A stretch of DNA of 64,000 nt, from NCBI GenBank assembly GCA_964020975.1, contig OZ026613.1, positions 119,657,685-119,721,684 on the forward strand, read 5' to 3'. The notes under the pieces were generated by a model. It was not told the DNA's origin and searched no databases. It saw only the letters and a program-made list of their open reading frames with translations. The stretch comes from Hermodice carunculata (taxonomy: Eukaryota > Annelida > Polychaeta > Eunicida > Amphinomidae). Made by a program: the position numbers and the translations under genes. Positions 60,798-64,000 of this stretch are shown here, one piece after another. How positions within the stretch are numbered: the stretch's first letter is position 1; each line of letters begins with the position of its first letter.

Positions 60798-60987
60798 CCC
60801 TGAACCAAAACGTACCCTTTCTAGCTGGACAGTTTATCGTAGTTAAACCACCCGCCAGTGTATAACTGAAGTGTAAACAAGCTAGGGCATTATATTCAGT
60901 CCCAGGGAATTTAAAATAAACAGTTGCAGCTAGACCACCTGTACAAACCAAGGGAAATCCTAACCAGGACTGCCAACAATAGACATC
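60798..60987 (-). CDS. Possible host-gene exon (190 bp), unidentified protein
   Basis: On the minus strand a pyrimidine-rich tract ending TTTCTGGTGCAG stops at 60988, and a consensus donor GTAAGT begins at 60797. The 190 bp between is open in the frame DVYCWQSWLGFPLVC ... ARKGTFWFRG (about 63 codons; incoming phase 0, outgoing phase 1). It has four cysteines and a hydrophobic, Gly-rich middle (TGGLAATVYFKF, SYTLAGGLTTI). The continuous frame 60993-60715 would add a hydrophobic tail (LNLYYTNLVIMVCLTGILLS) that could be a membrane segment. I recognise no family. No second exon was found within the window, so this could be coincidence. It is the best host-gene signal here because both splice sites are good and it lies outside recognised repeats. 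Confidence 0.35.
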
Positions 60988-62251
60988 CTGCACCAGAAAT
61001 GTAAAACAAACTCAATGATTACACCTACTCCTCACTTTGAAAGTCTACAAACAATTAAGTCCTATTTCAATGCCAACCCTGAGTCAATGTCTCAACGTAA
61101 TGTGTCAGGTTTGTGACATGTGAGAAAATACTGTCAATTTTGACTAATATTTTAATATTGAGTAAATGTGCATGTAGGCATGTCAGAAAAGAATGAAAGT
61201 CATTAGCATTTATGCCAAAAACATGTTGTCAAAACAATTTTCATTAACAAGAAACGTTTAAGTACAATTAGGCAAACATGTAACTATCGTAGGCCACTGC
61301 TTGCTACCGATAGTCCCAGGGGGTTTAACCTGACAGAAAACATGTAAGCCTAAAATGTCAGAAAGTGAATATTAGTACAGAATGATGCCAAAAGATAAAG
61401 GTAAGTGGCAAAACAGAATGTTATGGCACTCAGATACTCTTCCTCATTAGAGCAAAATCCTTTGCTGGAATATTCCATCAAAGCTGTTATGTGGTGGAGG
61501 CAATCGATGGAGACATACAATGGGGTCTCAATATTACCAGATAAGTTTTTGTCACTCCCTGACACACTTATCTCTCCGACTTATGCTTATCTGGTTATGG
61601 ATTGCTTTACGCACATGAGTTTTACTTCCATACCCAGTTCCCCACATTCATTTTGAATATTAGTCTTGATATCAACGCCTTAGAACTGTTGACTATCGTT
61701 GTTGGTCTAGCTTTGGGGACAACTGTTACAGGACTGAGGTGTAAGATATATTTTGCGACAACATGACTCTAGTTCATTTATTACATTCTGGTAGATCTAG
61801 AGATGTATTCCTGAACTTGGGTCTCAGAGAAATAGTCTTTTTATGTGCAATAAATGAGTTCGAGAGTCACTGTGTACACATTGAAGGTGCAAGTAACAGG
61901 ATGTTAGACTGTTTATGAAAATGGCATTTGTATTCAACCTATCAAATAGAATTCTCAGAGAAAGCAGATAAAAATATGAAATGTACAGCAGTTTCAGAGG
62001 ATTTTTTCCAATTTCGCGGCAGACTGGTAAACATTTGCTGTACACTTGGTTTCCATAGTGTGTGTATATTCTCTGTGAGAAAGAGTGTGCATAGAGCTGT
62101 GGTATTTCCATATGATCTTTTTTTTTGAATTTATATACCAAGTGAAGGTTTGTTTATTTATATGAAAGACTTGGGTTGATAGACCAAGTTAGAATTTTTC
62201 TTTGTTGGCAATGTTTATCCTGCTTAAATATTGCACTTAGTTTCTTATTGT
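60988..62251. other. No recognised gene
   Basis: AT-rich. The overlapping frames at 61350-61565 (minus) and 61405-61656 (plus) have no known motif. A small hairpin ACTATCGTAG...CTACCGATAGT sits at about 61282-61313. Confidence 0.35.
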
Positions 62252-62358
62252 ACATTAAGAGTAACGGTATCCTATTTTACATTAAGAGTAATGGTATCCT
62301 ATTTTACATTAAGAGTAATGGTATCCTATTTTACATTGAGACTAATAATATCATACAT
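62252..62358 (+). repeat. 27-bp tandem repeat, about 4 copies
   Basis: ACATTAAGAGTAATGGTATC plus CTATTTT recurs at 62252, 62279, 62306 and 62333. Being 27 bp it encodes a nine-residue repeat (IKSNGILFY) in one frame, but no gene context supports translation. Confidence 0.9.
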
Positions 62359-62499
62359 GTTATGCCTTTTTGACTGTCTAAAATATTGTGTTGCTGCATG
62401 TCCAGATATTCACATTCTAAAAAAGTATTCAAATTTACAATGTGCAGCCTTTGCAACCAGTACAAGAAAGAACTTACGCACACAATAGGAATCTTTGAT

Positions 62500-63400
62500 T
62501 CGTTCTGTTTAAATTTCAAGGTTTCTTATTCACCTGTTTCTGTCAATACGTTACATACATGGTTGTTCAATTCCTTAGTGGATTGTTCGCAGAACTTGTC
62601 GAGCACCTTTCATTGCCTTTTAACAAAGTGCATCTCAGTTTTCTCCGCTTCCGGTTGGGAGTACACAAAAAATCTACTAATATTTCAGTACTAAGTCAAC
62701 TCGGAGAAAACCCAATCGCTCTTACGTTTTTTTTTCAATCATTCAGGACCTGGTGAAAAGTTAAGAACCTACACTAAGTTCAAGAAAGAATACGAAAAAA
62801 GAATCATATCTAATGGCTACAAAGGGTCGATTTATCAGGAAAACACGCTTCAGAATGAGTGCACATACTTTAAAAGTCAAAACAGAGAACACTGAAGACC
62901 ACGGAAAATATCTTTGGACGAAAGAGCTTGTGAAACATGTAAAATTCTGGAAGACGTAATTCATATTATAATCCATTCTACAAATTATGGACAGGAGAGA
63001 AATGGTCTATTCGTGGAAACGACCGATATCTTCTAAACTTTCTCATCTATAAGTAATGAAAAAAAACCTCGTTAGTGCAGCGTGATAACACTGACAAAAT
63101 AAAAACAATAGACAATTTTTTGGGGCCGTCATGGAAAAGAGGGGACCTGCCTGACATTGTAGTTCACAAATACTAGTTGAGTATTGCTCATGTACCTTTT
63201 TCTTCGGGGATGGGGGTGGTGGAGGGCAGCGAGGTAGCGCCGCCTACCTCTTGATTGATATAAATTGTTCTCCCTATGTATTCATGTACTTGGTCGCTAT
63301 GATGTAATGTTGATGTAATTTGTCATTATGAATGTGACCTAAAGATTGTAATTTGCAAAAAAGAAAAAAACCCAAAAAACCCCTTTTGTATGTGTCATAC
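62500..63400 (+). mobile_element. LINE ORF2 C-terminal region and 3' end
   Basis: Pieces include FNKVHLSFLRFRLGVHKKST then NISVLSQLGENPIALTFF (about 62610-62745), KLRTYTKFKKEYEK (about 62760), KGSIYQENTLQNECTYFKSQ (about 62822), and RKISLDERACETCKILEDVI (about 62905), matching the C-terminal zinc-binding region of a LINE with a typical LGVHKKSSNIAVLxELGRxP signature. The frame shifts several times. The 3' region runs to an A-rich tail near 63355-63385. Confidence 0.7.
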
Positions 63401-63715
63401 AGGAAGAAGTTCAGTTCTTACTGACAGAGCTCCTTTCACAGGCTTTTTTCAGAAGTCCGCCTCCAGACATGTCTACGAATATGATTTATTTGTATTTTAC
63501 TTATGGTATCGTTTTCCTATATTAGTTCAATTTCTGCATTATTATTAAGGTTATCGTATTTGTATTTAGGTATTCCGTGTATATTTGAGTTGCCAGCACT
63601 TGTATCATTCTTTACTTTGATTCCATTATCTGCTACAAATGTGTATTATTTGTATTTGGTTACTGCACTGTATCTGTAGTATTTTATTTTCCACGGCAAT
63701 GGGGGTTTCATAAAG
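63401..63715 (+). mobile_element. Possible LINE 3' untranslated end feeding an (ATT)n tail
   Basis: AT-rich sequence ending GGCAATGGGGGTTTCATAAA then GAT(ATT)n. This resembles CR1/L2-like termini that end in short repeats. No coding part is visible, so the call is tentative. Confidence 0.35.
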
Positions 63716-63716
63716 A

Positions 63717-63783
<67 letters not shown>

Positions 63784-63817
63784 GTTATTGTTATTGTTAT
63801 TGTTATTGTTATTGTTA

Positions 63818-63848
<31 letters not shown>

Positions 63849-63873
63849 GTCATTGTCATTGTTATCGTTATCG

Positions 63874-63904
<31 letters not shown>

Positions 63905-63906
63905 AA
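63716..63906. repeat. Compound trinucleotide array (ATT, GTTATT, ATT, GTCATT, GTTATC, ATTATC)
   Basis: About 190 bp in constant triplet phase, with block structure similar to 25120-25322. Confidence 0.95.
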
Positions 63907-64000
63907 ATTTGTTTATATATCTGAAAGCTATGTTACAAATCGGTTTTTGCTCCGTCTTAATCGATATAAAAAGTGTGCTTTGCATGGATTCTTAATGAGG

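Overview
The window looks like intergenic or intronic DNA of an animal, most probably a marine invertebrate and possibly a mollusc. The evidence is AT-rich DNA with no operons or dense coding, many decayed non-LTR retrotransposons of the APE-endonuclease type (CR1/L2/Rex1-like and one Tx1/L1-like copy), abundant (TA)n, (ATT)n and (TC)n microsatellites, several minisatellites, and two copies of an element with about 140-bp internal tandem units that resembles the 'pearl' / Helentron-derived elements known from bivalves. The organism assignment is inference. No complete host gene was recognised. The best host-gene signal is one possible exon on the minus strand at 60798-60987.

Layout. 0.6-3.7 kb: a dead Tx1/L1-like LINE carrying two younger insertions, a pearl/Helentron-like element and a TTAA-flanked piggyBac-like MITE. 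3.9-4.4 kb: a broken Tc1/mariner-type transposase. 7.3-9.2 kb: a young 5'-truncated LINE with an uninterrupted 424-codon reverse transcriptase (RT) frame, sitting in (TA)n. 11.5-15 kb: a decayed LINE with an in-frame 339-bp tandem duplication in its RT. 16-20 kb: a LINE fragment, 63-bp and 56-bp minisatellites, trinucleotide arrays and a 94-bp foldback. 20-26 kb: mostly unrecognised sequence, a GC-rich island with a strong hairpin, and a long compound (ATT)n array. 26-34.3 kb: LINE fragments, a short hAT-like MITE, and one nearly full-length LINE (minus strand, 28.6-33.9 kb) with PHD, coiled-coil, SGNH esterase and zinc-knuckle ORF1 modules.

35.5-36.1 kb: a twelve-unit 47-bp minisatellite. 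36.3-39.8 kb (plus), 40.1-42.8 kb (minus), 43.6-44.7 kb (plus), 45.2-47.0 kb (minus), 47.5-48.8 kb (minus), 50.2-51.9 kb (minus), 53.4-53.7 kb (plus), 56.2-57.0 kb (plus) and 62.5-63.4 kb (plus): further LINE copies in several lineages. 49.3 kb: a near-perfect 27-bp foldback. 57.9-58.9 kb: the second pearl-like copy. 58.9-60.6 kb: two inverted copies of a dispersed repeat flanking a 712-bp MITE with 31-bp terminal inverted repeats and a 7-bp target duplication.

The genes here do not form a pathway. The window is a palimpsest of transposon insertions, and its readable biology is the order of those insertions and the way LINE 3' tails and microsatellites seed one another. No virus-derived or LTR element was recognised.
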